From Fimbriimonadaceae bacterium (GTDB taxonomy: Bacteria; Armatimonadota; Fimbriimonadia; Fimbriimonadales; Fimbriimonadaceae), in contig JAMLGR010000007.1 of the NCBI GenBank assembly GCA_023957775.1, positions 62,001 to 126,000 of the forward strand: a stretch of 64,000 nt of DNA. Reading direction: 5' to 3'. The translations under genes were made by a program, and so were the position numbers. The notes under the pieces were generated by a model. That model made no database searches, was not told the origin of the DNA, and saw only the letters and a list, made by a program, of their open reading frames with translations. Below are positions 28,003 to 36,989 of the stretch, piece after piece; position 1 is the first letter of the stretch, and the number at the start of each line of letters is the position of its first letter.

Positions 28003-28066
28003 CCCGTGGGAGTTTTCAACTTCTTCTGAAAGTTCGTGCTAGCCGGAAGTACAATAGAGGGAAGGC

Positions 28067-28792
28067 ATGATGGCCACGCCTCAAGTCGACTCGCCGTGGA
28101 AGGCAGAGGGGGAGCAAAAGCGGACCGCGGTGCGGCAAATGTTTGCCGAAATCGCTCCGACGTACGATCTCCTCAACTCTGTGATGAGCCTCCGGTTGCA
28201 CCACCGGTGGCGACGCGTCGCGGTGGATGCCCTCGCCTTGGAGCCGGGCCAGCGGGTCCTCGACGTTTGCTGCGGCACCGGCGACTTCATGGAGCCGCTG
28301 CGTCGGGCCGTCGGCCCGGAGGGCCTGGTCGCCGGACTCGATTTTTGCCTGCCGATGTTGGAGCGCGCGCGAGCCAAACAAGCGCCCGGTCCCCTCGGGC
28401 TGGGAGATGCGTGCCGACTGCCGATCGCGACGGGCGTGCTCGACGGGGCCAGCGTCGGGTGGGGCATCCGCAACGTGCCCGACATCGATGCGGCGCACCG
28501 TGAGCTCGCCCGCGTTCTCAAACCGGGGGGTCGCTTTGTGTCCCTCGACATGGCCAAACCGCGCGGCGCGTTCCTGCGCGCGCTGTCCGACGTGCTCTTT
28601 CGCAAGGGCGTTCCCTTGATGGGGAGGCTGTTTGGGAAGTCCCAGGCCTACACGTACCTTCCCGAATCGACGCAACGGTTTCTCTCGCGAGAAGAGCTGG
28701 CCGAGTCGATGCGCCGCGCCGGGTTCGTGGGCGTTCGGCACAGGGATCTCTTCTTTGGCAACATCTGCGTTCACTGGGGGGTGAAAGGATGA
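28067..28792 (+). CDS. menG: Demethylmenaquinone methyltransferase (UbiE/MenG)
   Basis: Last step of menaquinone synthesis, SAM-dependent C-methylation of the naphthoquinone ring. The 241-residue product shows FAEIAPTYDLLNSVMSLRLHHRWR (UbiE signature 1), DVCCGTGDFMEPL (SAM loop), and the second signature around GWGIRNVPDIDAAHRELARVLKPGG. The upstream region has TACAAT (28050-28055) and GGGAAGG. The polyprenyl synthase gene starts inside its stop (ATGA), fitting joint quinone synthesis. A ubiquinone role is unlikely without other ubi genes. Confidence 0.9.
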   Translation: MMATPQVDSPWKAEGEQKRTAVRQMFAEIAPTYDLLNSVMSLRLHHRWRRVAVDALALEPGQRVLDVCCGTGDFMEPLRRAVGPEGLVAGLDFCLPMLERARAKQAPGPLGLGDACRLPIATGVLDGASVGWGIRNVPDIDAAHRELARVLKPGGRFVSLDMAKPRGAFLRALSDVLFRKGVPLMGRLFGKSQAYTYLPESTQRFLSREELAESMRRAGFVGVRHRDLFFGNICVHWGVKG

Positions 28793-29802
28793 CGACCGGA
28801 CGGTTGGTCGAATGGTGTGGGGAGCGGGTGTCCGCGGAAACGCTCCAGTTTGTGGCGGAGGAGATCCGCGCCGTCGAACAGGAGTTGGCGCGGCAGATGC
28901 GATCGCAGGTCCAACTCGTCGAGCGGGTCGGGCTCCACACGCTCGAGGCGGGCGGCAAGCGCCTGCGCCCCGCGTTCGTGACGCTGGCGGCCCACGCCAC
29001 CGGACTCCCGTTCGACGCGGCGAGAACGCGGAAGCTGGGTGCGTGCATGGAAATGATCCACATGGCCACGCTCATGCACGACGATGTGATCGACCACGCG
29101 GCGACCCGTCGCGGACGGCCGACGGCCGCGTCGATCTTCGGCAACACGCCCGCCATCCTGACCGGAGACGCCCTGCTTAGCAGGGCCATGGCCGTCCTCG
29201 CCCAGGACGGCGATCTCGCGATCATCCGCAACGTCTCGTCCGCCGTGGTCGAACTGGCCGAGGGCGAAGTGCGCGAGCTTGAAACCCGCGGCGTGTTCGA
29301 TCTGACCGAGGAGGAGCACCTCGAGATCCTGCGGATGAAGACCGCGGTGTTTATCCAGTCGTGCTGCGAGATCGGCGCGCTCGCGGCGGGCGCCCCGCAG
29401 GAAACGGTCGCGGCCGTCGGTCGCTACGGGCATCACGTCGGCATGGCCTTCCAGATCGTGGACGACCTTCTCGATTACCGCGGCGAGCACGCCGCGACGG
29501 GGAAGCCCAGGGCGACGGACTTCCGAGAGGGTTGCGCGACCCTGCCGCTCATCGCCCTGCGCCCCCTGCTTTCCCCGGGCGAGAGCGACGAGGTGCGCGC
29601 GTTCTTCGGCAACGGCGTCGATGAGACCGGAATCGCCCGCGTCTGCGCGCTGATGGACCAGCGCGATGCGTTTGCGGTGGCCGAGAAGGCGGCCCGACAC
29701 CACGTGGAAGCTGCCCAACACGCGCTTGCCACCCTTCCCGAAGGCGAATCCAGGCGCCTCTTGGAAGGGGTGGCCGAGTTCGTCGTCGCACGCGACGCCT
29801 AA
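28789..29802 (+). CDS. Long-chain polyprenyl diphosphate synthase
   Basis: Trans-prenyltransferase building the isoprenoid tail of menaquinone from farnesyl diphosphate and IPP. The 337-residue product has GGKRLRPAFV, the first Asp-rich motif HDDVIDHAATRRGRPT and the second DDLLDYRG. Chain length cannot be read safely (hepta- to nonaprenyl). Coupled to menG by the ATGA overlap. Ends 3 nt before the convergent hypothetical gene. Confidence 0.9.
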   Translation: MTTGRLVEWCGERVSAETLQFVAEEIRAVEQELARQMRSQVQLVERVGLHTLEAGGKRLRPAFVTLAAHATGLPFDAARTRKLGACMEMIHMATLMHDDVIDHAATRRGRPTAASIFGNTPAILTGDALLSRAMAVLAQDGDLAIIRNVSSAVVELAEGEVRELETRGVFDLTEEEHLEILRMKTAVFIQSCCEIGALAAGAPQETVAAVGRYGHHVGMAFQIVDDLLDYRGEHAATGKPRATDFREGCATLPLIALRPLLSPGESDEVRAFFGNGVDETGIARVCALMDQRDAFAVAEKAARHHVEAAQHALATLPEGESRRLLEGVAEFVVARDA

Positions 29803-29805
29803 ACC

Positions 29806-30645
29806 CTACTGGTTCTGGCGCAACTCTTCCTCGGCTTGCTGGATCTGCCGAAGCTCCCCCAGGCACAGGTCGAGCGCCGGCCCGCTGGAGAACTGGGACG
29901 CGATCGCCTCGTCCTTGGCCACGTCGCGGGTCGCGCTCTCCACCTCGGATGCGAGCATCTTCAGCTTTTCGGCGAGTTGGCGCGCGGGGTCGAACGTCAT
30001 CGGCATCCGGTCCTCGCCCGCCTGCCCGGCGAAGACCTTCTTCCCGAGGAACTCCTCGACGACCTCGTCGATCCGCCATTTTCCAGGTTCCTCCGGCACG
30101 GCGTTGCTGAGAATGACGAGCACCTCGCGCATCGCTTGGTCAACGGCGACCCCGGCGTGGTCGCGAAGCGACTGCCAGTGGAGGGGAAGGTTCGGGTTGC
30201 GCCAGAACGCGCTCTCCAACGCTTCGTGGGCGCGCGCCCAACTGCGCGCACACTCCTCGAGGAGCGACGAGACGGAGTCGCTGAGATCGCGGTGAAGGCG
30301 CCTCTTCTCTTTCGACGCGTGCAAGCGGCGGACGATCTGATACGCCTCGAGGCGTAGCCGCTGCTGGGCCGTCGCCTCCTCGGTCATGGGCGTGTTCGAG
30401 CGCTTCCACACCCAGAAGCCGCCCGCCCCAATCCACCAGAGCCCGACCGCGGAGGCAAACACCTGCCACGTCGCGGCTTCGCCTCCAAACAGCGTCGCGA
30501 CCGCCCACGTCACACCGCCGGCGGCGAACCCCAGTCCCGCGAGGGCCCAGGGGACGTCCGAGAAGTTGGACGGACGGTCGCGGATCGCATGGTCCAAATA
30601 CTCCGCGAGGTGGGGCAGGGGCTTCGAGCGGCCAGTGAAAAGCAT
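29806..30645 (-). CDS. Uncharacterised membrane protein (279 aa)
   Basis: Not recognised. Two membrane helices lie near the N-terminus (WALAGLGFAAGGVTWAVATL and VFASAVGLWWIGAGGFWVW). They are followed by a long soluble, largely helical region with conserved-looking LHASKEKRRLHRDLSDSVSSLLEECARSW, and a Gln/Glu-rich end. I set the start at the ATG after TATTCT (10 nt), since the upstream extension is basic and lacks hydrophobic pattern. Co-directional with ruvAB upstream but separated by 45 nt from the ruvB stop. Confidence 0.7.
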   Translation of the reverse strand: MLFTGRSKPLPHLAEYLDHAIRDRPSNFSDVPWALAGLGFAAGGVTWAVATLFGGEAATWQVFASAVGLWWIGAGGFWVWKRSNTPMTEEATAQQRLRLEAYQIVRRLHASKEKRRLHRDLSDSVSSLLEECARSWARAHEALESAFWRNPNLPLHWQSLRDHAGVAVDQAMREVLVILSNAVPEEPGKWRIDEVVEEFLGKKVFAGQAGEDRMPMTFDPARQLAEKLKMLASEVESATRDVAKDEAIASQFSSGPALDLCLGELRQIQQAEEELRQNQ

Positions 30646-30689
30646 CGGCGCAAATAGAATACGCGTTTGAGGTCGGAAGGTTGAGCGCG

Positions 30690-31724
30690 TCACCCCTCGA
30701 AGAGGTTCGGGGCTGCTGCGGCGTTCTTGGGCGGAGCGATGCCCAGATGCTTGTAGGCGAGGGCCGTGGCGGCGCGTCCGCGGGGGGTCCGCTGCAGCAA
30801 TCCTTGTTGGAGCAGGTAAGGCTCGTACACGTCCTCGACCGTGCCGGCATCCTCTCCGGTCGAGGCGGCGAGGGTCTCCAGCCCGACCGGTCCCCCTCCG
30901 TACTTCTCGATCATCGCCCGCAGCAAGGTCCGGTCGATGCGGTCCAGTCCGAGGTGATCGACCTCCAAGGCGTCCAGCGCCTTGTCCGCGGCGGCGGGGG
31001 TGATGCTCTCAAGTCCGTCCACCTGGGCGAAGTCGCGCACCCTTCGCAGAAGGCGGTTGGCGATCCTCGGCGTGCCCCGCGCCCGCCGGGCGATGGCTTC
31101 GGCGCCCTCGGTCTCGATCGCATAGCCCAAGATGCGGGACGAGCGGCGGATGATCTCGAACAGGGCAGTGGCCTCGTAGAACTGGAAGTGGCTCACGATG
31201 CCGAATCGGTCGCGGAGCGGTCCCGTCAACAAGCCTTGGCGGGTGGTGGCGCCGATCACGGTGAACCGTGGCAGGTCCAGCCGGATCGAGCGTGCGGCAG
31301 GCCCCTTGCCGATCATGATGTCCACCTTGGAATCCTCCATCGCCGGATAGAGGATCTCCTCGACGGGCCGGCTCAGGCGGTGGATCTCGTCGATGAACAG
31401 CACGGCGCCCGATTCGAGGTTCGTGAGGATGCCGACCAGGTCGCCGGGCCGTTCCACCGCCGGGCCGCTGGTGATGTGGATCGGGGCGCCCATCTCCGTG
31501 GCGACGATGTGCGCGATCGTGGTCTTGCCGAGCCCTGGGGGGCCGTAAAGCAACAGATGGTCGAGCGGCTCGCTGCGCATGCGCGCGGCCTCGAGGAACA
31601 CGGCGAGGTTGCGCTTGAGCTTCTCCTGGCCGATGAACTCATCGAGACGCCGCGGGCGCAAGGACAGTTCGACGGACAGCTCGCCTGCCTGCGCTTCGGG
31701 GTCCAGTTCGTTGTCGCGGATCAT
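30690..31724 (-). CDS. ruvB: Holliday junction branch-migration ATPase RuvB
   Basis: Hexameric AAA+ motor that, with RuvA, drives branch migration of recombination intermediates. The 344-residue product has Walker [13 protein letters not shown], Walker [11 protein letters not shown], the sensor [18 protein letters not shown] and a winged-helix end ([18 protein letters not shown]). Start overlaps the ruvA stop (ATGA). ruvC is not in the window. Confidence 0.97.
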   Translation of the reverse strand: MIRDNELDPEAQAGELSVELSLRPRRLDEFIGQEKLKRNLAVFLEAARMRSEPLDHLLLYGPPGLGKTTIAHIVATEMGAPIHITSGPAVERPGDLVGILTNLESGAVLFIDEIHRLSRPVEEILYPAMEDSKVDIMIGKGPAARSIRLDLPRFTVIGATTRQGLLTGPLRDRFGIVSHFQFYEATALFEIIRRSSRILGYAIETEGAEAIARRARGTPRIANRLLRRVRDFAQVDGLESITPAAADKALDALEVDHLGLDRIDRTLLRAMIEKYGGGPVGLETLAASTGEDAGTVEDVYEPYLLQQGLLQRTPRGRAATALAYKHLGIAPPKNAAAAPNLFEG

Positions 31725-32326
31725 CGTCTCAAGGTCCTCAGGGCCGCGCGGATCTGCTCCTCGACGGTCTCGGCCTCGTCTCGGGCCTTCTCTGCGGCGG
31801 CCTCGGCTTCAGGACGTCGGTAGCCCAGCGCAAGGAGCGCGTCGATCAACTCGTCTTCGACCACGGCCCGGCCTCCACCCGCGCGGACGGCGGCCTGCCC
31901 GCCGACCTTTTGGAGCATCGCCTCCTCCTGGATCTTGGTGCGGAGTTCGAGCAGGATGCGCTCGGCGAGTTTGGGGCCGACACCGGTTGCCCGTGCGAGA
32001 ATCCGGGCGTCCTGGACGAGGATCGCGTTCATCACCTCGTGTTCGCCCAACTGCCCCAACAGCGCGAGGCCGATACGGGGTCCGCACCCCTTGACCTCGC
32101 GAAGGAGGTCGAAGAGTCTTCTTTGAAACGCGTCGAGGAACCCGTAGAGCGACACGCCATCCTCGCGGAAGATCTGGCGGATGCGCAGGTCCACTGTTTC
32201 TCCGGGCGGGGGAATCTGAGCCAAAACGGAGTCCGGAACCAGGACCTCGTAGCCGACGCCGCCGACGTCGACGAGCACCATGCCGCCGCTCGACTCAAGC
32301 ACCTCGCCTCGAAGCCGCCCGATCAT
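31721..32326 (-). CDS. ruvA: Holliday junction DNA-binding subunit RuvA
   Basis: Tetrameric Holliday-junction recogniser that loads RuvB. The 201-residue product has the N-terminal OB-fold ([28 protein letters not shown]), two helix-hairpin-helix motifs ([13 protein letters not shown] and [16 protein letters not shown]) and the C-terminal domain that contacts RuvB. TAACCT lies exactly 6 nt before the ATG with no Shine-Dalgarno, so the ruvAB message is probably leaderless. Confidence 0.96.
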   Translation of the reverse strand: MIGRLRGEVLESSGGMVLVDVGGVGYEVLVPDSVLAQIPPPGETVDLRIRQIFREDGVSLYGFLDAFQRRLFDLLREVKGCGPRIGLALLGQLGEHEVMNAILVQDARILARATGVGPKLAERILLELRTKIQEEAMLQKVGGQAAVRAGGGRAVVEDELIDALLALGYRRPEAEAAAEKARDEAETVEEQIRAALRTLRR

Positions 32327-32433
32327 AAGCGGAGGTTACCACCGGGCCCGACCTCTCCTGCGGTGAGCTTAGCCAGAACGTTCCACCGATTCAATTTAGC
32401 TCGCCTGCGGCGTGCCACTTGATCGTTCATGCA

Positions 32434-32568
32434 CTACTTCGAGCAGCACCCGCCGCGGGGGCCGGGCTGATGAGCCCACCACAAGCGCGTACCCGTCCAC
32501 GAAAGCGTGACCACCAGCACCAGGAGGCAAAGAGTGCAAACGATGCGGTCAAGGGTGGCGTGTTTCAT
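32434..32568 (-). CDS. Small membrane protein (44 aa), last gene of pseudopilin operon
   Basis: MKHATLDRIVCTLCLL starts a single hydrophobic helix (about residues 9-25), followed by WWAHQPGPRGGCCSK. Its ATG overlaps the stop of the pseudopilin gene (ATGA), the same coupling as the pair upstream. That argues it is real despite its size. A role in the pseudopilin operon is inferred only from position. The C-terminal Cys-Cys is notable. Confidence 0.6.
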   Translation of the reverse strand: MKHATLDRIVCTLCLLVLVVTLSWTGTRLWWAHQPGPRGGCCSK

Positions 32569-33152
32569 TGAATCTCCGAAACACTTGTGCCAGCACCCGG
32601 ATGCGGGCCAAATCGGACATGGCCATCGAGGAACAGAAGACTCCAACGTTGTGCGTTGAAGTCGGGTGATACAGGCACATGCCAGAAGCCCGAGTAGTCA
32701 TTGGCATACCGGGTACTGGCGTGCGATTCGATGGACGCGAGGAGCCTTCCACTGGGAAGATTCGGGAATTGAAAGCTGCTGCCCAACAGAACAAAAAACG
32801 ACTCCACGTCAAAGTCGGAACTCAGGTGCGATCCTTGGTCGACCGGGCACGCGAACACGGACCTAGATCGCGTGTAGGGAACGAGCAAGCTAACCACGCT
32901 AGGAATCTCTGGAGGATAGGGATAGTATCCCACCAAGTACCGACTCCAGGGATCGAGTGCTGCCGGTAGCCGGTCGTCGCAGTCGTCAGTGTAGAGACGT
33001 GTTCCTATTCCCACTTGACGCAGATTGCCGAGGCACGTCGCTCGCTTCGAGTAATGCCTTGCCGAAGCCAGAACCGGCAATAGCAAGGCCATGAGCACGC
33101 CCATGATCGCGAACACGACCATCACCTCCACCAGCGTGAAGGCTCGCTTCAT
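32565..33152 (-). CDS. Prepilin-type protein with H-X9-DG C-terminus
   Basis: The 195-residue product begins MKRAFTLVEVMVVFAIMGVLMALLLPVL, a class III (type IV pilin-like) signal: cleavage after the Ala preceding Phe with Glu at +5 of the mature protein and a hydrophobic helix. It continues in the DUF1559-like pattern CLGNLRQVGIGTRLYTDDC and ends with SLLFLDGHVRFG, the H-X9-DG-type region. Such proteins are numerous in planctomycetes and Armatimonadota. Likely a minor pilin or pseudopilin of a secretion system. Coupled by ATGA on both sides. Confidence 0.85.
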   Translation of the reverse strand: MKRAFTLVEVMVVFAIMGVLMALLLPVLASARHYSKRATCLGNLRQVGIGTRLYTDDCDDRLPAALDPWSRYLVGYYPYPPEIPSVVSLLVPYTRSRSVFACPVDQGSHLSSDFDVESFFVLLGSSFQFPNLPSGRLLASIESHASTRYANDYSGFWHVPVSPDFNAQRWSLLFLDGHVRFGPHPGAGTSVSEIQ

Positions 33153-33610
33153 CGGTCTTTGTCCAGCACCGCCTGTGCATCCGGATATCTGGCCACAAAC
33201 TCGTCTACCACAGCCTTGTTGCGGCTTCGAAAACTCGATAGCACGCGCTCTGGCATGACCGGAATCTTCTCGTTCGTCACCGCTTCACGACAAGCATCAA
33301 GACCTTGTTGCATTTGATCCGGTTGTTCCAACGGCAAGATGATGGTAAGGGCCATGAGTTGGCCGCTATCCCCTTCGTTCAATACCATCTCTCTCAGAAA
33401 CGCAAAATCCGAGGCAGTAAGGGCCTCTTTTTTCCGTGCCTTGGCCGACAGTTTGAGGCCTTCGCTGTACCGGTCTCCCGACGAGAAGCCAGCGTTGCGC
33501 GCCACCTCATCGCTCTTGCGGAATGGATCGACGGGTTTGTTGAAGTACCAGATGACGGCCCCCACCATTCCCACGGTTGTCGCAGCCAAGATGATGGTCG
33601 ACAGTTTCAT
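33149..33610 (-). CDS. Uncharacterised membrane-anchored protein (153 aa)
   Basis: Signal-anchor MKLSTIILAATTVGMVGAVIWYF (residues 1-23), then a soluble helical domain with LREMVLNEGDSGQLMALTIILPLEQPDQMQQGLDACREAV. First gene of a three-gene coupled operon with the pseudopilin and the 44-aa protein. TAGGAT stands 5 nt before the ATG, so the operon mRNA is probably leaderless. No family recognised; an accessory role to the pseudopilin is inferred from the operon. Confidence 0.7.
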   Translation of the reverse strand: MKLSTIILAATTVGMVGAVIWYFNKPVDPFRKSDEVARNAGFSSGDRYSEGLKLSAKARKKEALTASDFAFLREMVLNEGDSGQLMALTIILPLEQPDQMQQGLDACREAVTNEKIPVMPERVLSSFRSRNKAVVDEFVARYPDAQAVLDKDR

Positions 33611-33717
33611 GGTTGATCCTAACCCATTTTTGAATACCCTTTCGTTGCTTGGAGTCTGCCGTGGAGAGAGCAGGCCGCCGATTTCCTGGCCGTTGAGGAC
33701 TCTGCGTTGGTACGACG

Positions 33718-35349
33718 TCAGCGGCCGCCGATCGAGGCGGCTGGGGGGAACGGGTGCTCCGGCGTGACTTCTTGGGTCAGCAGCCGAAACTCCAGCCGCA
33801 CCTCGTAGGCGCGCGGCCAGGGTAGGAAGATCTTGACGTCGGACAGGCCGGACACCGCGTACTGCTTGGTGCCGGCGAAGAAGCGCTGCCCCAGGAACTG
33901 GTCGGTGAAATACTGGTCGAGGTACTTCTCCAGATCGTGGCGGACGAACTGATCCACCTCGTTGAACTCCTCGCCATAGGTCTCGTCTCGCGAAGCGTCG
34001 CGGCTCGAGTCGATGAGCTGGTACGCGAGGGGCCGCACGAACTTGTGGTAGGCGAAGTCGTTGACGTATCGGTGCAGCAGGAACTCGCGCTGGGCCACCT
34101 CGCGCGTGAGCGAGTCGACCCGCAGCCTGCGGGCCAAGAGGTAGACGTTCGAGGCCGGGATGGCCGTGCCCATCGAGTTGCCGGCGGTGTTCCACCCTGC
34201 GAAGCCCAAAACGCGCATCATGCGCGCTTGGGACCACAGGGCGGCGAACAGCTCCGGATCCGCCGTTCCGTCCACTCCCAGGTTGATGTCCGCCACGCAC
34301 ACGGGCAATCCCTGGTCGATGTCCTGCGTGAGATCGCGAAGGAACGCGTGGAACCGATCCGGCCTGGGTTTGGGTGTGTTGAGGTAAAGCGTGTAGTCGT
34401 AAACCTGGCCGGGCAGAACCGGCCGCGCGCCGCTTGCCAGAAGCTGGTCCTGCAGGCTTTTGTAGATGGGCTTGGACTCGTAGTTCGCGTACTTGGTCAT
34501 TCCGTCGGGATCGGAGTAGACGAGCCGGACGCGTGGAGTCCAATCCGCTTTCTTGAGGAGCGCGCGGCTTACGAGCACGTTGGCGTGCTGGTCGATGCCT
34601 TCGCAGAAGTAGACCTTGCCGCCGATGTGGAGCTTGGCGGTCAGCGCGCGGAGGTTGGCCGTCTCGGCGACGTGCGGGCCGTACGGGCGCGCGTCGTCCT
34701 GGCCGAGGATCAGGTACTCGAAAGCCCCGCCGGCGGTCATCTTCAGCAGCATGCGCTGGATCTCGAGGTCGCGCTTGCGCGCGGACCGATAGTCCGAGTA
34801 AGCGCTTGCCGGAACGCGCGTTTTCAAGTTCGCGATGCTGGGGAGCAGGGAGCGGTCCCGCGTGCGGGTGTAGCGGTCGCGCAGCTCCTCGAGCTTGGCC
34901 AACTCGACGCGCCAGGACGCGTTGTTTCGGAACGACGTGGGCGAGAGCCGCATGATCGCCGAGAACCCGTACACCTTGAGGTGCGGCCACTTTTTGATCA
35001 GGAGCACGAGGCGCTGGAGCCGCTTCAGGGCCTGATCGTAATCCACGGAGTGTACGCGGGACTCGATCAACCCGCCGTACGCGATCATGTCGGTGCTGAC
35101 CACCAGGGCGTCGACGTTGCCCAGCGGCTGCTCCTCGAGCCAGGAGAGGATCTTCTCGGGGGACCCAGGATTCGTGAAACGGCCCAGCGTCTCGTAAGGG
35201 GGTTCCCTCACTTCCACGTCGGCCATCGCGGCGATCATCTGCGCAAACTGGCCCGCCGCGGGACGGCTGTCCAACGGGACGAGAAGCACCCGGTCGGCGC
35301 GCGCCACGACCGCCATAAGAAGCACCCAAGATGCCAACAACGCGCGCAT
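33718..35349 (-). CDS. DUF4127 family exported protein
   Basis: The 543-residue product starts with a signal peptide (MRALLASWVLLMAVVARA) and continues RVLLVPLDSRPAAGQFAQMIA, the N-terminal signature of DUF4127. Other family stretches are VSTDMIAYGGLIESRVH, LGQDDARPYGPHVAE and DINLGVDGTADPELF. The family occurs in Firmicutes and Armatimonadota-like genomes and has no proven function. Start chosen at the ATG 8 nt after TATCTT, which also gives the cleanest signal peptide. Single gene, divergent from yifB. Confidence 0.85.
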   Translation of the reverse strand: MRALLASWVLLMAVVARADRVLLVPLDSRPAAGQFAQMIAAMADVEVREPPYETLGRFTNPGSPEKILSWLEEQPLGNVDALVVSTDMIAYGGLIESRVHSVDYDQALKRLQRLVLLIKKWPHLKVYGFSAIMRLSPTSFRNNASWRVELAKLEELRDRYTRTRDRSLLPSIANLKTRVPASAYSDYRSARKRDLEIQRMLLKMTAGGAFEYLILGQDDARPYGPHVAETANLRALTAKLHIGGKVYFCEGIDQHANVLVSRALLKKADWTPRVRLVYSDPDGMTKYANYESKPIYKSLQDQLLASGARPVLPGQVYDYTLYLNTPKPRPDRFHAFLRDLTQDIDQGLPVCVADINLGVDGTADPELFAALWSQARMMRVLGFAGWNTAGNSMGTAIPASNVYLLARRLRVDSLTREVAQREFLLHRYVNDFAYHKFVRPLAYQLIDSSRDASRDETYGEEFNEVDQFVRHDLEKYLDQYFTDQFLGQRFFAGTKQYAVSGLSDVKIFLPWPRAYEVRLEFRLLTQEVTPEHPFPPAASIGGR

Positions 35350-35474
35350 CACATGGCAAGATACCCGGCAGACCACACACCCTCCTCCTGATAGGATACG
35401 AGTTTCTCAACACCTTTTCACCAACATCTCTGCATTCCCGGTAATTCGCTTTGGTCCTGTTGCATACTTAGAGC

Positions 35475-36989
35475 ATGGTCGCTCAGGCGCACGCCGCGAC
35501 GCTGGTCGGCATCGACGCACTTCCCGTGGTCGTCGAGCTGGATTTCATGGGGGTCAAGTCCGAGTTCGTGATCGTCGGCCTTCCCGACAAGGCCGTGGAG
35601 GAGAGCCGCGAACGCGTGAAGATGGCCGTGCACAACAGCGGGTACACCTTCCCGTTCCGGCGCATCGTGTGCAACCTGGCCCCAGGGGACGTGCGCAAGG
35701 AGGGGCCGTGGCTGGACCTCCCCATCGCCGCTGCCCTTTTGGCCGCGAGCGACCAGTTGCCCAAACAGGTGCTGGAGGAGACGATGCTGTTGGGCGAACT
35801 GAGCCTCGACGGCAACCTGCGCCCCATCGACGGCGCGGTGAGCGTCGCTTTGATGGCCGCCGAGCGGGGCTTCCGCCGCTTGATCCTCCCCAAACCCAAC
35901 GCGCTCGAGGCCGCGGTCGCGCCCAACATCGACGTCTTCGGGCTTTCCAATCTCGTCGAAGTGATCGAGCTGCTTCACGGGGCCACGCACTACCAACCCG
36001 TGCACTTCGTCCGCGAGCTGGACACGGAGACACCCGAGTATGGGGTGGACTTTGCCGAGGTCAAGGGCCAACGGCATGCGGTGCGGGCACTGGAGATCGT
36101 GGCGGCCGGCGGACACAACGTCTTGATGACCGGGCCACCGGGCTCCGGCAAAACGATGCTGGCGCGCCGCCTTCCCACCATCCTCCCCCCGCTTAACCTC
36201 GAAGAGAGCATCGATGTCACGCGCATCTACAGCGCTTCGGGCCGCAAAGGGGGACGCCAGGGCCTCCTCTGGGAGCGACCGTTCCGCTCGCCGCACCACA
36301 GTGCAAGCCATGCGGCCATCGTGGGAGGAGGTGGAATCCCCAAGCCCGGGGAGGTGAGCATGGCCCACAAGGGGGTGCTCTTCATGGACGAGATGCCGGA
36401 GTTCGACCGCCCCGTGCTGGAAGCGCTGCGGCAGCCCCTCGAGGACTCCGTGGTGACGGTCTCGCGGGTGTCCAGCACGATCACGTTTCCCGCCGAGTGC
36501 ATCCTTGTCGGAGCGATGAACCCGTGTCCTTGCGGTTTCAAGGGCCTTCCGGAAGAGAAGTGCGTCAGTTCACCGGCGGTATGTGGCCGCTACGCCAGCA
36601 AGATCAGCGGCCCCCTGGCCGACCGCATCGACCTCCACCTCGAGGTGCCGCGCCTCAAGCCAGAGGAGCTGCTGGGGGCACCGCGCGGCGAGCCGAGCGC
36701 CGAGATACGCGAACGAGTGGCAGCGGCTCGGGAGCGGCAACACGCACGTCTTGGCGGCAGCCGCCTCAACTCCAAGATGACGCCCAAGGAGCTGCGCGAG
36801 CTGATCGCGCTCACGCCCGACTGCGAGGACTTCATGCGGGCGGTGATGGCGAAGATGAACCTTTCGGCCAGGGTCTTCGACCGGATCCTCAAAGTCGGGC
36901 GGACGGTGGCGGATCTGGCGGGAGACCCCGTGGTGACCCAACGCCACCTCAGCGAAGCGGTGCAGTATCGCAGCCGAGACGGGGGCTAG
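35475..36989 (+). CDS. YifB/ComM family Mg-chelatase-like AAA+ ATPase
   Basis: The 504-residue product has an N-terminal Lon-protease-like fold (GIDALPVVVELDFMGVKSEFVIVGLPDKAVEESRERV), a chelatase AAA core with Walker A GPPGSGKTM, HHSASHAAIVGGG and Walker B LFMDEMPEF, a Cys cluster (CPCGF) and a C-terminal Mg-chelatase domain. In naturally competent bacteria ComM acts as a branch-migration helicase during transformation; this gene may do the same, though no other competence gene is visible. CATACT lies 6 nt before the ATG. The end overlaps convergent arsA by 41 bp. Confidence 0.92.
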   Translation: MVAQAHAATLVGIDALPVVVELDFMGVKSEFVIVGLPDKAVEESRERVKMAVHNSGYTFPFRRIVCNLAPGDVRKEGPWLDLPIAAALLAASDQLPKQVLEETMLLGELSLDGNLRPIDGAVSVALMAAERGFRRLILPKPNALEAAVAPNIDVFGLSNLVEVIELLHGATHYQPVHFVRELDTETPEYGVDFAEVKGQRHAVRALEIVAAGGHNVLMTGPPGSGKTMLARRLPTILPPLNLEESIDVTRIYSASGRKGGRQGLLWERPFRSPHHSASHAAIVGGGGIPKPGEVSMAHKGVLFMDEMPEFDRPVLEALRQPLEDSVVTVSRVSSTITFPAECILVGAMNPCPCGFKGLPEEKCVSSPAVCGRYASKISGPLADRIDLHLEVPRLKPEELLGAPRGEPSAEIRERVAAARERQHARLGGSRLNSKMTPKELRELIALTPDCEDFMRAVMAKMNLSARVFDRILKVGRTVADLAGDPVVTQRHLSEAVQYRSRDGG

